The position numbers and the translations under genes were made by a program. The notes beneath the pieces were generated by a model. That model was not told the origin of the DNA. It did no database searches and worked only from the letters and a program-made list of their open reading frames with translations. From positions 62,001 to 126,000 of the forward strand of contig QWDQ01000041.1 in assembly GCA_003868215.1 (NCBI GenBank): a stretch of 64,000 nucleotides of DNA. The letters run 5' to 3'. The stretch comes from Pseudophaeomoniella oleicola (taxonomy: Eukaryota; Ascomycota; Eurotiomycetes; Phaeomoniellales; Phaeomoniellaceae). The number at the start of each line of letters is the position of its first letter. The stretch's first letter is position 1. This document shows, in pieces, positions 35,355 through 45,836 of this stretch.

Positions 35355-36853
35355 TTACACTGCTTTTGCACTCTCTTGTCTCAATAGTTCAGCGACTTCG
35401 TCATCCAAATCAGCCATCGCATCGCCTCCAGCATTGAACCCCGGAATCTCGTCCCCATGATGACTCATTTTTCGCTTTTTGAATGGCTGTTGGTGATGTT
35501 GTTGCGCTGCCTGTTGCTCTTGTGGTTGATACAACGGTGCAGTATTCGAAGATGGAGATGGATTGAAGGGACCCCCAGACATAGCGGCGAGGAGAGATGA
35601 GATGTCAGCATTCTCGGGAACATTAGGACCTTGTTGCACCTGCTCGATCAAAGAGACGGAAGGTGTAGAGGAATCATCCGCTACAGGGGGAGGTGTAAGA
35701 GCCTCTACTGGAGGGGGAGTTAGAGCTTCAAACTCCGGACGTTCCAAGTCGTCGGTTTCGCTGTTTTCGCCTCCGTGGATAGACTGACTGCCGCCATTGG
35801 TATGGTTCGCTGACATTCCTCGCATGATGGCATCTTCGACATCACGCTTCTTGGCTTCACTAGAGGATTTACGAGACGCCAATTCCACCTGTTGAGCCTC
35901 TTCTTTAGCAAGCTCGGCTTTGTTAATTTCAAGTAGCTTCTCCAGCTCCGTGATGAGCTCTTTTCGAGCTTTGATGCTTTCGCTAACAGAGCTTTCAGCG
36001 TTGGCCAATGCCTTCACCAAGGAGCTTAGTCGGGCCGCATGGACTGGCGGAGAAGGAAGTGTGGCGTCTGGCCCATTGAGTTTGTCGTACTCGCCATCAG
36101 CAGTACTACTAGCTGTGGTTGAGGAGAGTTTCGCTTTCGAAATGTTTGTCTGCAGAGATGCAAGGTTCTCGAGCTCCTTTGGTATCGATCCCTTCCCAGT
36201 TGAAAACAGGGAGCCTCCCATCAGTGGCTTCTTGCCTGAAGTTTTGTTCTTGTCCATATCTGGTAACGTTAGATATGTAGGCACTGGTCCTGCTCCTAAG
36301 AATCGTCTTACCATCAAGTCGTGCTTCAGTAGCATCCACGATGGGTGTCTCAAAGACGCCTCTTGCCCGCCACACTTCAACAACACGACGAATTTTCTGC
36401 TGGACATCAGACGGTGCACCTTTGTAGGCAAGTTGGACAGCGTCGGCGATAATCTTGCCACTGTTAGCCATTGCAACATCAAAAAACGTTTACAAGATTA
36501 CTTACGGGTGAGAAGGCATCAGGCAATTCAGTTCTATGCCTGAGCTTCGACTGCTGTACAACCTCTGAGACTGTTCAGTAACAACTCTTCGTGGCCAAAA
36601 TCTTTACGTACCATTGGCTAAGTAGATCAGATTTAATCGTTTAGGTGAGCCGACATCGCGCAATCTTGTGAACCATGCTTGTACTACACGATCTGCATGG
36701 CGTCTTGAATGGATTATTAGTTCATTTCTCTGGTCCACGGACGATGAGGGTATACCTGTGGAACATCATCCAGTTTGCGACGCTGACAATGCTGTCCTGT
36801 GTCTCATTCAAGGTCGAGAATTTTGCCTTCAAGGCATCGTCGGTTACCGACAT
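35355..36853 (-). CDS. RTT103: CTD-interaction-domain protein Rtt103
   Basis: Binds the phosphorylated RNA polymerase II C-terminal domain and links it to transcription termination by the Rat1 exonuclease. Five exons (36853-36756, 36703-36612, 36564-36506, 36453-36312, 36259-35355) give 431 residues. The CID fills residues 1-135: MSVTDDALKAKFSTLNETQD, WMMFHRRHADRVVQAW, KRLNLIYLANEVVQQSK, AYKGAPSDVQQKIRRVVEVW and RGVFE. A coiled coil follows (about 185-275; ELITELEKLLEINKAELAKE and similar), then an acidic and proline-rich linker with a doubled EALTPPPV motif, and a glutamine-rich stretch before a basic KKRK cluster. The CID plus coiled-coil layout is that of Rtt103 and human RPRD1. All four introns are 47-52 nt. 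It is divergent from clathrin light chain across 532 bp. Confidence 0.92.
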
Positions 36854-37385
36854 AGTAACAGCCACAGGAGGGGTGACCGAGGAATTGAAGATCTTGTTTT
36901 CCAGTGAGACTACAATATCTGTGATGCCGCTCTCGCGAAAGAGCTTCGGTCACGAACTTCTGTCTCCGCTGACAGATAATTCGATTTACCACAAGGTTCA
37001 ACGTCTTAACTACTTTGCAGGTTTATCTAGCAATATATGCCAATTTCCACCTTATTAGCTAGTTGTCAGTTTCAGGTAGTGATAATTTCCAGGTGATTGC
37101 AGTCCAGGAAGGATCGTTGCTTGGTGAAAGTTGATGTTGATGTTGAATTAGCTGCGTCCGGCACTAATTCAAAAAGGGGAAACCTCACTGGAGCGGCCGC
37201 CCGGTCACTGGCAGAAGTCGCATCAGTGACACCTGGCGATTGCCAAACACTCGTCTACCAGAAGCCAAAAATCTTCAACGTTGCCTATTGCTTGAAACGA
37301 ACCATCTAGCTCTCCCGTTTCTCCAACAGTTCTGCGCAATTTTGATTCTTCGTATTATCATTTCTCTTCGGCAAAAGCTAGCAAC
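36854..37385. promoter_or_regulatory. Bidirectional promoter between RTT103 and clathrin light chain
   Basis: A 532-bp divergent spacer. It contains a NotI-type GCGGCCGC palindrome near 37193 and pyrimidine-rich sequence just before the clathrin light chain start. No known regulator site is assigned. Confidence 0.45.
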
Positions 37386-38307
37386 ATGGCGGATCGTTTT
37401 CCATCCATCGAGGACCTTGATTCCGGTCAGCGCGCACATGAACTTCCATTGGATTATGAAGGTATGCTAACAACCTCGTAGGGGCTGTCCCGACCGATAC
37501 AAATGGGGAGGGAACCGGTGACTTTTTGGCACGAGAGAGAGCGCTCCTGGGTGAGGATGCCGAGCAGTTTGCTACCTCTCGGGACGGAATGAACACAGCT
37601 ACAGTGGAGGACGGTGATGATGATCTATTGGGCGGAGGTGACGATTTTGTCGGAGCGACATCTATGGTGGACGAACCTGTCAGCCAATTCGAGTCCTCCT
37701 TCCCAGCTATCGACACACAGAATGCGGTATGGCAGACATGCTACTCTATCGATTTGCTGGTGCTAATAGACCTCGCCTACAGCAAGTCGGACCTGGGGGT
37801 ACAATAACTGGAAGCACGCTCCCATTTCAATCAGGCTACACGAACTACCAACCCCCTGTGCAGCAGGAAGAAACAGAGCCAGTTCGGTATGTCTGTTGCT
37901 AGCTAATGCCCGACGGCTTCCTTATTGCTCTTTTGAAACAGTGATGCTAATCTTGGGAATCTAGAGCCTGGAGGGAGAAGCGTGATGCAGACATTGCACG
38001 ACGTGAAGCATTGTCACAGGAGAAAGTTGAAGAAAAGCGGAACAAGGCTCGCGAAGATCTCGACTCCTTTTACGAATCATACAATCGAAAGACCGACAGA
38101 CAAAGGGAGCAGGTACAAAAGCAAGCAAAGGAGTTCATTGACAACATTGAGAATACGGCTGCTGGAGGTACTGCGTGGGAGCGCATCGCGAAGCTGGCGG
38201 ATGCTAGAAATGTCAAAGGCGACCCGGATGGTTCAAAGAAGCGAATGAGGGAACTGCTACTGGATCTCGCCAAAGATGCAAAGGCTCCAGGAGCTACAGT
38301 AGCGTGA
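37386..38307 (+). CDS. CLC1: Clathrin light chain
   Basis: Regulatory subunit of the clathrin triskelion, acting at the plasma membrane and Golgi in vesicle coat assembly. Four exons (37386-37425, 37482-37726, 37783-37886, 37965-38307) give 243 residues. The start MADRFPSIEDLDSGAVPTD and the following DFLARERALLGEDAEQF are the fungal family's N-terminal pattern. The middle is acidic and glycine-rich. From about residue 130 the protein is a long charged helix beginning AWREKRDADIARREAL, the heavy-chain-binding segment, and ends with TAWERIAKLADARN, the conserved C-terminal element. Intron 1 was placed at GTCAGC...GTAG because it restores the DSGAVPTD reading; taking the open frame straight through gives an unrelated insert. 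No odd features. Confidence 0.94.
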
Positions 38308-40418
38308 GCGTGTCTGTATCTGTTATGGGTCGAAGTATACAACGTATGATTCAAACTTTGTTGCTTCAATAGAGGAGCACACCCGACAACACCGGTAATA
38401 TTGTGCGTTGGGCGGTTATGGAAGGCGTTTTGGGTCCTAGGCGAACGAATCTTTGGCCACTTTCGCCATCAGTCTAATGAAATAGTCAGCCTCAGGATTC
38501 CCTGGAGGATGCCATATTGTAACATACAACGCGTCTCTGTGATTCCGTCCAAAGAACCTACCGTCCCTGGTTGATCATTCGATGCGTCCAAGAGCCACGT
38601 TACCAATAGGCTCTACCAACAGAAACCTCATCCTGTCCTTCAGGAGTCATTCGTCACCGAATGTAATGCAAGCTTGGATAGGTGCAGCTTTGGAGTGACC
38701 CCTTCAGCACTTATCTAAGACATCCAACTGGGAGCAGCTGACGCTCGTTTGGATATCATGTAATTAGAAGTCTTAAGACAGATAGTAGAAATTTACAGCA
38801 TTGTACTCGAAACTCCCGAGTAGTCTCAGCACTGATACTTCACAAATAGCGTAGGAGTTCAAGTCGTCTACTGCAGTCTTGATGTGTGTAACGGATCTAA
38901 CGGTGAGTACCGTCTTTATTCTCTGGAGAATGAATGGCGGATAGCGGGTGTAGGTGTTCCTCACCTCAGCGTTGAGAGTGCGAGGCCATCATCCGACGCA
39001 GAAAAGAGAAATTGCTGACAAGGACAAGCTCAGAAGATGTCATACCTGAGGGTTGAGCTACGAGACATGAAGGCAAGGGCGAGATCATGCAGTATACATA
39101 AGACGTCCGACTGATCGAGTGAGATAGGAAGAACATTGAGCCAAGTCCAGATGCCAGGTTGAGGTATTGTCTCAGCCTAGGTCATGTGTGATAGTGGCTT
39201 TGCCGAGCTGATCACACAGTCAGAGGAGACGAGACCAAATTCCCTAACGAACGTAGTGACATGGAGAGTCGACGTTTCCAAGGATCAAGGGAATTCGCTC
39301 ACCGATTGTTTCCCTCTTCTCTCTATCCGAACCCAAGTAACGTACGTACCTGGCTAGCTCGCTAGGTGACTAGCTCAGGGTGCACTATTATCAAGATGGA
39401 ACCATAGTAATACTGATCGTCATTCCGGAATTGTCTACTCTCCTTCCGCCACATGCGGAAGACGAATGGACCTGGCGAGGCTGGTTCGTACTACGTGATA
39501 CTATGGTACCTCTGGTACCTATGCCTTGGATCAGATTAGATTAGATCGCCGCCTAGGTGGAGTTCGACAAACTCAGTGTCATTACTCGCCGGCAACGCCA
39601 GTTCAGACTTTCTGGCTAAGACAGGAGGTGCGGGCATATTCGCCGAATATCGGATGGAAGAGTGAAAAGGATCAGATAACGTGATTTCATTGTCATGCAT
39701 GATCCCACTCCTGCCCCCGAATATCCGCCATTCCAATTGCCAAGAGAGGTAATTAGCAAGATCAGACTGTTCCAAGGAAGCACGGCGAGACGGTATACGT
39801 AGTGGTAACAAACGAAACATCGTTTACATACTAATACTATGGGTACCCCTCAAATCAGAAGGGCTTCTTGTGCATGGGGTGAGCTGGCAAGGCCACTGGC
39901 AAGGCCATCAAAGCTCGAAGGGCATCATCCCTCTATCCCCCCATTACTGCGCCGGTAGGGTTTGCAACTAGCCATTGGTAACCGCATACAGTGGCGGTAA
40001 AGTCCACCTTGGAGGAAACTAAACGGGCAAGAGATTGCCGCCATGGGCTGCCGACATGGGCTGCCGACTATCCTTTCCACAACATGTCGCCTGTTGGTAA
40101 TTAAGTCAACTAAGGTCGGCATTCGAAAGCGGTTCTTTTGCATGGTGAGAGGTGATTTTGGCTAATTTACCCAGGTTTCGGTTGGAAACATTATCTGATT
40201 GAAGAAACATAGCCTGAGGTGCATCAATGACGTTAGTGGTTTTGAAGTTCGATCAATGGCAGAGACGGTCAGAAATGATCAGCGAACAGCTGTCTATCCG
40301 AGAGTCAGGTCAGCAACTTCTTTTGTTTTCTACTACGATACAAAATCCTGGAGGTAGATACTCCATTCCTCATTGAGAAGCTCCTACTTTGGCTAGACTT
40401 CAGGTAAGCGTAACTACC

Positions 40419-40430
40419 TTAGGTACCTAA
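40419..40430. repeat. Palindrome TTAGGTACCTAA
   Basis: A perfect 12-bp inverted repeat inside a tract rich in TACC and GGTA words. Intergenic, with no neighbouring gene within 1 kb. Confidence 0.5.
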
Positions 40431-40523
40431 TTACCTGGTACCTACCTAGAAAGTACTAGGGTAGTAGAGTGTCGAGTGTGTACCTAGTTATTCTACCTGG
40501 GGATTATCAGGGTATTCTACTTC

Positions 40524-40539
40524 GTATACCTAGGTATAC
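40524..40539. repeat. Palindrome GTATACCTAGGTATAC (16 bp)
   Basis: A perfect 16-bp inverted repeat centred on CCTAGG, 94 bp to the right of the GGTACC palindrome. A shorter TACCTAGGTA copy lies at 62201-62210. Confidence 0.55.
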
Positions 40540-41092
40540 TCCGATCGGCGAAAGGACCTCATGATAAGCAAGTTAGTACTAATTGCCCTCTACCAACTTT
40601 TTTCGCCCAGTCCCCTGTTCCGTCGTTACGCCGTACCCTTTTCGCATGCCTCCTCGCGCTTACACATCAATTATCGTCGCAGTGGACCAATTGTACCGCT
40701 TCAACTGTCGTACGACAGCCCGAGTCGCCCTTCCCCTCTCATTGCTCGTCGGTGCTTCTACTCTAACAATGAATAATGCTTCAAAGTGGATTGGATACTA
40801 AGTAGCAGTGCAGCTGTTCCGATAAGTATTTGGACATCTCGGGACCTTAAAAGATGGTGTAAACCGTGTGTGCCTTAATTCTCTGTTCTACAGTAGACGC
40901 GCTGGTCTCCGCTTTGTTCAGTATCTTTCTTTACCTGCAGTAAGTAATTTACGGTAATGCGGCTATCGGCAACCTCCTCATATCCCATCATCCCACCTCA
41001 ACAGACCTTGCAATTCCGATGCCCCGAACCGTTTGTTCCCTAATGCCTGGGCCTGTCTTACCCATTGATTACGCGATGCTGGTAAGGTATTT

Positions 41093-41106
41093 TTACTACG
41101 TAGTAA
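41093..41106. repeat. Palindrome copy TTACTACGTAGTAA (14 bp)
   Basis: A perfect 14-bp inverted repeat with the TACTACGTAGTA core, about 540 bp upstream of the reductase start. The flanking T/A pair extends the symmetry. Confidence 0.7.
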
Positions 41107-41638
41107 TCCACAACCGAAGCCACACTGATATCAGATCATCTCATCAGATAATATTTCCTTTTTGACTTTCGACATTCCCTACAAAGGATTTCATAATTGT
41201 CCCTCCAAGCGTCATTAACTTATCCACCATTGAACATTGCGAAAACCGTCCACATCTGCTCCGGACTCTCTTCTCACTGAACGACTATTACTGAACTCCT
41301 ATCTCAAACTCCCACTGTTACGTTGCTCGTTCTTTCCTGTATATATCCCTGGACCCAATGCAGTAACGACGGACTGGGTTTCAACGTGTCTCCTACCAGA
41401 GTCCTCACGTCCAGGCGTTTAGCCTCTGTTTTCCTTTATCCGCCTCGAGCCCCTGCCATCCGATCGCGAATGGGTATGTCCACTCTCCTTCACCACAATC
41501 ACTCCCTTCACTGAGTATTTTACTGTGCTCAAACACTGTCGCTCTTGTTCAAGTCCCAACACTTTCTGAGGAATTGCTAACACGATCTGCGGTACAGCCA
41601 ATGTACCTCTCCACTCATCCTTCCACAGTACCGCCACC

Positions 41639-43540
41639 ATGACAGTCGATATGTCGGCCACAAAATCGAACATACCTCACACGAGCACCTCCCATCCAGA
41701 TAACCCCATACCCGAGGAACCCCAACAGGCAAATGTTCTTCCTGTCGCAACGGGGTCTTTCGGCCAGTCGCCACAGTCGTCGGATCTCTCGACATCGTAT
41801 TCAGAAACTTCCAATAGTGAATCAGAGCCTTCGACACCTGATACAGATGTGCAGTCTGAAGACGTCGTGGGCGAGCTCGGTCATCACAAGGCAACTGAGG
41901 TGGCGCCGAGACGACGACGTGCGTCGACCGTCCTCATCTCTCAAAATTCCGATGATGTGAGGAAAATATTGGGTCAAGGCGCAGGGACGGAACTCATCAA
42001 GAAAGTATGTTGCGGAGGTGGCTGTTGTATGATGCAACCTTTCAAAGACCAGAAGTCACCATTCATCCAAGAGCCCGTCAATAAGCCAGACAACGCCGCA
42101 TATCGTAGCCTGAACCTGAAGCTAGGCCCTCTGGGTCTGGAAAGCGAGTTAACAGGCATTGTTGATGTACCTGAACAGACAATCAGCTTTGCACCTCTCA
42201 GTACTACATCGGAAATGAAATTCACCGACACGTCGAAACATCCCCCTCAATACGTCACTCCGCATCCTCCATATGAGGTTTACTCGGCACCAGTATGGCA
42301 TGCACGTGAATTGACGAGATCCGGCGCTGAAAAGCGAACCTACCATTTTGATATTGATGTCACAAATTATCCTGTCGAGGGGGGTAATGTCGATTTTGTC
42401 GTTGGTGGTGCTATCGGTGTCTGTGCCCCGAATTCTCAAGAGAGTGTTGATGAGATTTTTGATCTTCTTGGTGTGCCAAAATTCGTGCGAGACAAGAAAA
42501 TTGTGTTGAAGACAACAAAAGGACGATGGCCTACCGTCTGGGGTGATGACGAGCCAAGGGAAATAGTAACAACACGGAGAGAACTTTTGACCTGGTGTTC
42601 GGATATCCAGAGTTACCCGCCGACCAAACAGCTTCTCCGCCTAATGGCTGAATATGCAGACTCCGTCCATGAGAAGAAAATCCTCTTGTATCTTTCCTCC
42701 AGCCAAGGACAAGCTTCATTCTGCGACCTGCGTACCGGGCCATTTTTGACTGTCTCTCAGCTGTTGGCCGCTTTCCCTTCATCAAGGCCGCCTTTGGAAC
42801 ACCTCCTATCAGTTCTCAACACGCTTATGCCCCGCTTTTACTCGCTATCGCAAGACCCGCAAATATCTTGCTGGAGAGATGGATCCCATTGCCTCAAATT
42901 GGTCGAGATTGCTGTCACCGTTCATGAAGCTCCAGATTGGAAACATGGTACTCGTACGGGAGTAGGGTCAGGCTTCCTCGAACGCTTGGCCCGGCAGGTT
43001 ATGCAAGCAGAGCAGGCGGGCATAGACCCCAAATCTTTAGATCTTCGTATACCGATGTTTAGAGGTCTAATGGCCAACCCACTGGCTCGCGAATTCATCT
43101 CTGATGGGCCTATGTTACTTATAGGAGCTGGTGTGGGTGTTGCTCCATTTCGGGGATTTGTTCAACGTCGCCTGAAGAATGCCAACTGTGCAAACAAGGT
43201 ATGGGTTCTACAGGGCGTTCGTGATTCGCTTCTCGATGAGCTTTATTCTGGTGAATGGGGAGTTGAAGAGGAAAAGGTCAAGAAGGTAGTCCAATCCAGG
43301 CGTGGTGAGGGAAGATACGTTCAGGAAGAGGTCAGGCATCAAGCTGATCTTGTTTGGTTCATTATCAATGCCCTTGATGGGCGTGTTTTCGTCTGTGGCA
43401 GCAGCAAAGGCATGGGAGAAGGCGTCGAAGCGGCGTTGGTCGACGTTGCGAAAGCAAAAGGTAACCTGAACGACGAAGAGGCTAAGGCATTCTGGGATGA
43501 GAAGAAGAGGGCCGGACAATACATTGCTGAAACCTGGTGA
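41639..43540 (+). CDS. FAD/NADPH oxidoreductase lacking an FMN domain (cytochrome P450 reductase-like)
   Basis: One exon, 633 residues, with a strong start context (GCCACCATGAC). Residues 1-110 are disordered and rich in serine and proline. From about 205 the protein follows the diflavin reductase module: substrate and FAD entry (PPYEVYSAPVWHARELT, then YPVEGGNVDFVVGGAIGV), the connecting helical domain (310-420), GSGFLERLARQ, the NADPH loop GAGVGVAPFRGFVQRR (about 520-536), FVCGSSKGMGEGVEAAL, and a terminal tryptophan, the aromatic residue that stacks on FAD in this family. There is no flavodoxin-like FMN domain, which cytochrome P450, sulfite and methionine synthase reductases all carry. 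Instead residues 124-130 read CCGGGCC, a dense cysteine cluster. It may pair with a separate electron carrier. The natural acceptor is unknown. Confidence 0.85.
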   Translation: MTVDMSATKSNIPHTSTSHPDNPIPEEPQQANVLPVATGSFGQSPQSSDLSTSYSETSNSESEPSTPDTDVQSEDVVGELGHHKATEVAPRRRRASTVLISQNSDDVRKILGQGAGTELIKKVCCGGGCCMMQPFKDQKSPFIQEPVNKPDNAAYRSLNLKLGPLGLESELTGIVDVPEQTISFAPLSTTSEMKFTDTSKHPPQYVTPHPPYEVYSAPVWHARELTRSGAEKRTYHFDIDVTNYPVEGGNVDFVVGGAIGVCAPNSQESVDEIFDLLGVPKFVRDKKIVLKTTKGRWPTVWGDDEPREIVTTRRELLTWCSDIQSYPPTKQLLRLMAEYADSVHEKKILLYLSSSQGQASFCDLRTGPFLTVSQLLAAFPSSRPPLEHLLSVLNTLMPRFYSLSQDPQISCWRDGSHCLKLVEIAVTVHEAPDWKHGTRTGVGSGFLERLARQVMQAEQAGIDPKSLDLRIPMFRGLMANPLAREFISDGPMLLIGAGVGVAPFRGFVQRRLKNANCANKVWVLQGVRDSLLDELYSGEWGVEEEKVKKVVQSRRGEGRYVQEEVRHQADLVWFIINALDGRVFVCGSSKGMGEGVEAALVDVAKAKGNLNDEEAKAFWDEKKRAGQYIAETW

Positions 43541-44083
43541 ATCGTTCAACGGCTAGTGAGGTGGCCAGTCGCTGTTGACGTCTTTGGGTACCTTCTGACT
43601 GTCTGTATTGTGTTTCTGAGCCTGCGACTTACCGCATCTTTTCATTTGAAGCTGCATTTCTCCTGGCGCAAGGAAACAGTGTTTGGACGACCCATTCTAT
43701 CGGCGTTTTGGTGATTCCTCCATTATGACAATGGAGCATGGGTGGCATTGGTCTTTTTATTGTAGATATTTACGTATCAAAAGGCATGGACGGACACCAA
43801 CATTGGTTGGTGAACATGACAAAAGCCCATAGTTATTAGCAAGGTGCATACCAGTACGATAGACGAATACTGTATATACACATGTCTGCGTGCATGCGAA
43901 TGCCAGCTACAGGAGACAGATCCCCCATCTACATATCAACTGCGAGCTCATTTGTATCAAACACTATTGTGTATATTCGCAGTCTGTCCATCTCCCCCAG
44001 TCAAAAACTTATTTCAACATGCCATCACTGTGCTTATTTTCACATCCCTATGGGCCCCGACTAATGGCCCCATCTCACCTTAT
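43541..44083. other. Convergent gap of 0.5 kb
   Basis: The 3' leaders of the reductase and MDR genes lie here. An open frame running from 43844 into the MDR gene is antisense to it and is not supported. Confidence 0.5.
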
Positions 44084-45241
44084 TCACAACAACACAACGA
44101 CCTTCGCAGCCGACACCCCGCGCGCCTGCCTCTCGATCGCCTCCTGAATCATCTCCAACCCCTTCCCGACCACCAGGAGTGGCGGCGCGGCCACATACGT
44201 ACCCTGGGCCAGCGCCTTGGGCAAGAAATCCTCGTATACGGCCTGACCGATTCCGTTATCGACCAGGGTGGTGCCGAAGATGAATTTGTATTTGATGATG
44301 CTGCTGCCACCCAAGCCCCAGCTCCACAGCAGGGTTTTCATGTAGGCGGCGATTGACCAGCTCATGAACGTGTACACGGTTTTGAGGAGCGGGAAGGACT
44401 TGGGCATGGGGGAGGGGACGGGGTAGGTGGCCATTGCGACGGACTTGGGGGGTGTGGAGTCGTTGTCGCTGTTGTTGCTACATTTGTGGAGGATGGTCAT
44501 GCAAGCGTCGGCGGAGCCGGGGCCGATGGATAGGGCTCCCGCGGTGAGCTTGCCTTTAAAGACCTCGATGATGTCAGTGATTACCGTTGAGCTGTTGTAG
44601 TCGAACGCTTGGGAAGCGCCGAGCTGCTTGACGTAGGCGAAGTTCTTGGGCGAGCAGGTGGTGATTTTTTCGTATCCGGCCGCGACTGCGAGTTGGATTG
44701 CGTTGCTGCCGACACTTGTTGAGCCACCCCATATGAGAACGGTTTTCCCGGTCGGCTTGGGATGCTGAGAGTGCAGTTGAAGGCCCAATTGGTCTTCCTG
44801 GAACAGTCCACAGGCTGCTGTAGATACACCCATAGGGATTACACAGGCCTCCTCGTAGAGCATGCTGCTTGGTATTGGCGTTGTCATGTGAGCCAGGAGG
44901 ACAGTGTATAATTGGAAACCTGCTCCTGCTGGTTCGTTTCTATTCTTGTCCATACCGACTGCGTATCCAACAGCACGGTCGCCAACGTTGAAGCGCGTGA
45001 CACCAGACCCAATCTCAACAACCTCACCGGCGACGTCTATGCCGGGAATAAATGGGTATCGAAGCCACGGAAAAGAAAGGGCGGTACCGGCCTCTTGCAG
45101 TACATGGTCCAGAGGGTTGATAGCCACTGCAGCGTTCTTGATGACAATCTCGTTCTCACGAGGGGTTGTGTAAGGTGCTGATTTGACCTGTAAAGGTTTG
45201 ACTTGAGGCCCTATCTGCCATGCTGCCGCATTTGTAGGCAT
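44084..45241 (-). CDS. MDR-family zinc-type alcohol dehydrogenase/enoyl reductase
   Basis: One exon, 385 residues. The layout is that of medium-chain reductases: an N-terminal GroES-like domain with VAINPLDHVLQEAG, PFIPGIDVAGEVVEIGSGV and RFNVGDRAVGYAVG, then a Rossmann fold with VLIWGGSTSVGSNAIQLA (about 170-187) and ASQAFDYNSS. The structural-zinc cysteines of classical alcohol dehydrogenases are absent, pointing to the quinone reductase/trans-enoyl reductase branch common in fungal secondary metabolism and detoxification (ToxD/CipB-like). Expected reaction: NADPH-dependent reduction of an activated double bond or carbonyl; the substrate is unknown. The coding sequence has higher G+C than its neighbours near its 3' end. 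It is divergent from the broken Zn2Cys6 gene across about 0.6 kb. Confidence 0.9.
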   Translation of the reverse strand: MPTNAAAWQIGPQVKPLQVKSAPYTTPRENEIVIKNAAVAINPLDHVLQEAGTALSFPWLRYPFIPGIDVAGEVVEIGSGVTRFNVGDRAVGYAVGMDKNRNEPAGAGFQLYTVLLAHMTTPIPSSMLYEEACVIPMGVSTAACGLFQEDQLGLQLHSQHPKPTGKTVLIWGGSTSVGSNAIQLAVAAGYEKITTCSPKNFAYVKQLGASQAFDYNSSTVITDIIEVFKGKLTAGALSIGPGSADACMTILHKCSNNSDNDSTPPKSVAMATYPVPSPMPKSFPLLKTVYTFMSWSIAAYMKTLLWSWGLGGSSIIKYKFIFGTTLVDNGIGQAVYEDFLPKALAQGTYVAAPPLLVVGKGLEMIQEAIERQARGVSAAKVVVLL

Positions 45242-45836
45242 TTTAACTTAGGTCTCGTAGACAGGTAAGCTGGGAGGCTTTCAATTGACAATATTGATGA
45301 GAGGGAATGTCAAGAATGCAATATCCTTGCCCTGGAAATGAAATGATAACGAGGACCGATGGCCATCATGTCCTCACCCTCGAGCATATGACCTTATATA
45401 TACTTTTTGAAGTAAACGCAAACTCGGGACAACCATCGTCCCATTTCTTGCAAGCCTCTAGAGGCTGAGTGTGATGAATGATACAGACGTCATATCTCCG
45501 GTGTTGTTGTCATCTCATCCATATTTCTGGCGTGGTCAGAGAAAACATATATGCTCTATGTATCCATTATAGGACTAGCGTCTATATTGAATCCGACGTG
45601 AGGTTAGCGCCATCTAGAAATCCGACAAAAGAGGGTTATTTCGAGAAAACTGATGTAAGATCATTATTTGGTGTCTGCCAGAGTGACATGAGCGGGTTGC
45701 TAGAGTATCCCTATCCGCTTATATGTGATGCCAGATATGAACCGTTGCAAGTCCTTTAGAAGACCGTTTCGAAAACGGAGGACGGCACAACGACCTTCCG
45801 CCTATCCTGAGTGCGTCTCGGTAGGATCCCATCGAC
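45242..45836. promoter_or_regulatory. Divergent spacer between the MDR gene and the Zn2Cys6 gene
   Basis: A 595-bp head-to-head spacer. Pathway regulators are often placed opposite a target gene in fungi, so a shared promoter is plausible. No CGG-type inverted motif was picked out by eye. Confidence 0.35.

Larger units (their letters stand above)
38308..41638. other. Gene-free region, 3.3 kb
   Basis: The longest gap in the window. I found no supportable gene on either strand. The right 500 bases must hold the promoter and leader of the reductase gene at 41639, possibly with a leader intron. Inside are a 14-bp copy of the TACTACGTAGTA palindrome (41093) and two other long palindromes built from GGTACC and CCTAGG (40419-40430 and 40524-40539). 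Confidence 0.5.
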
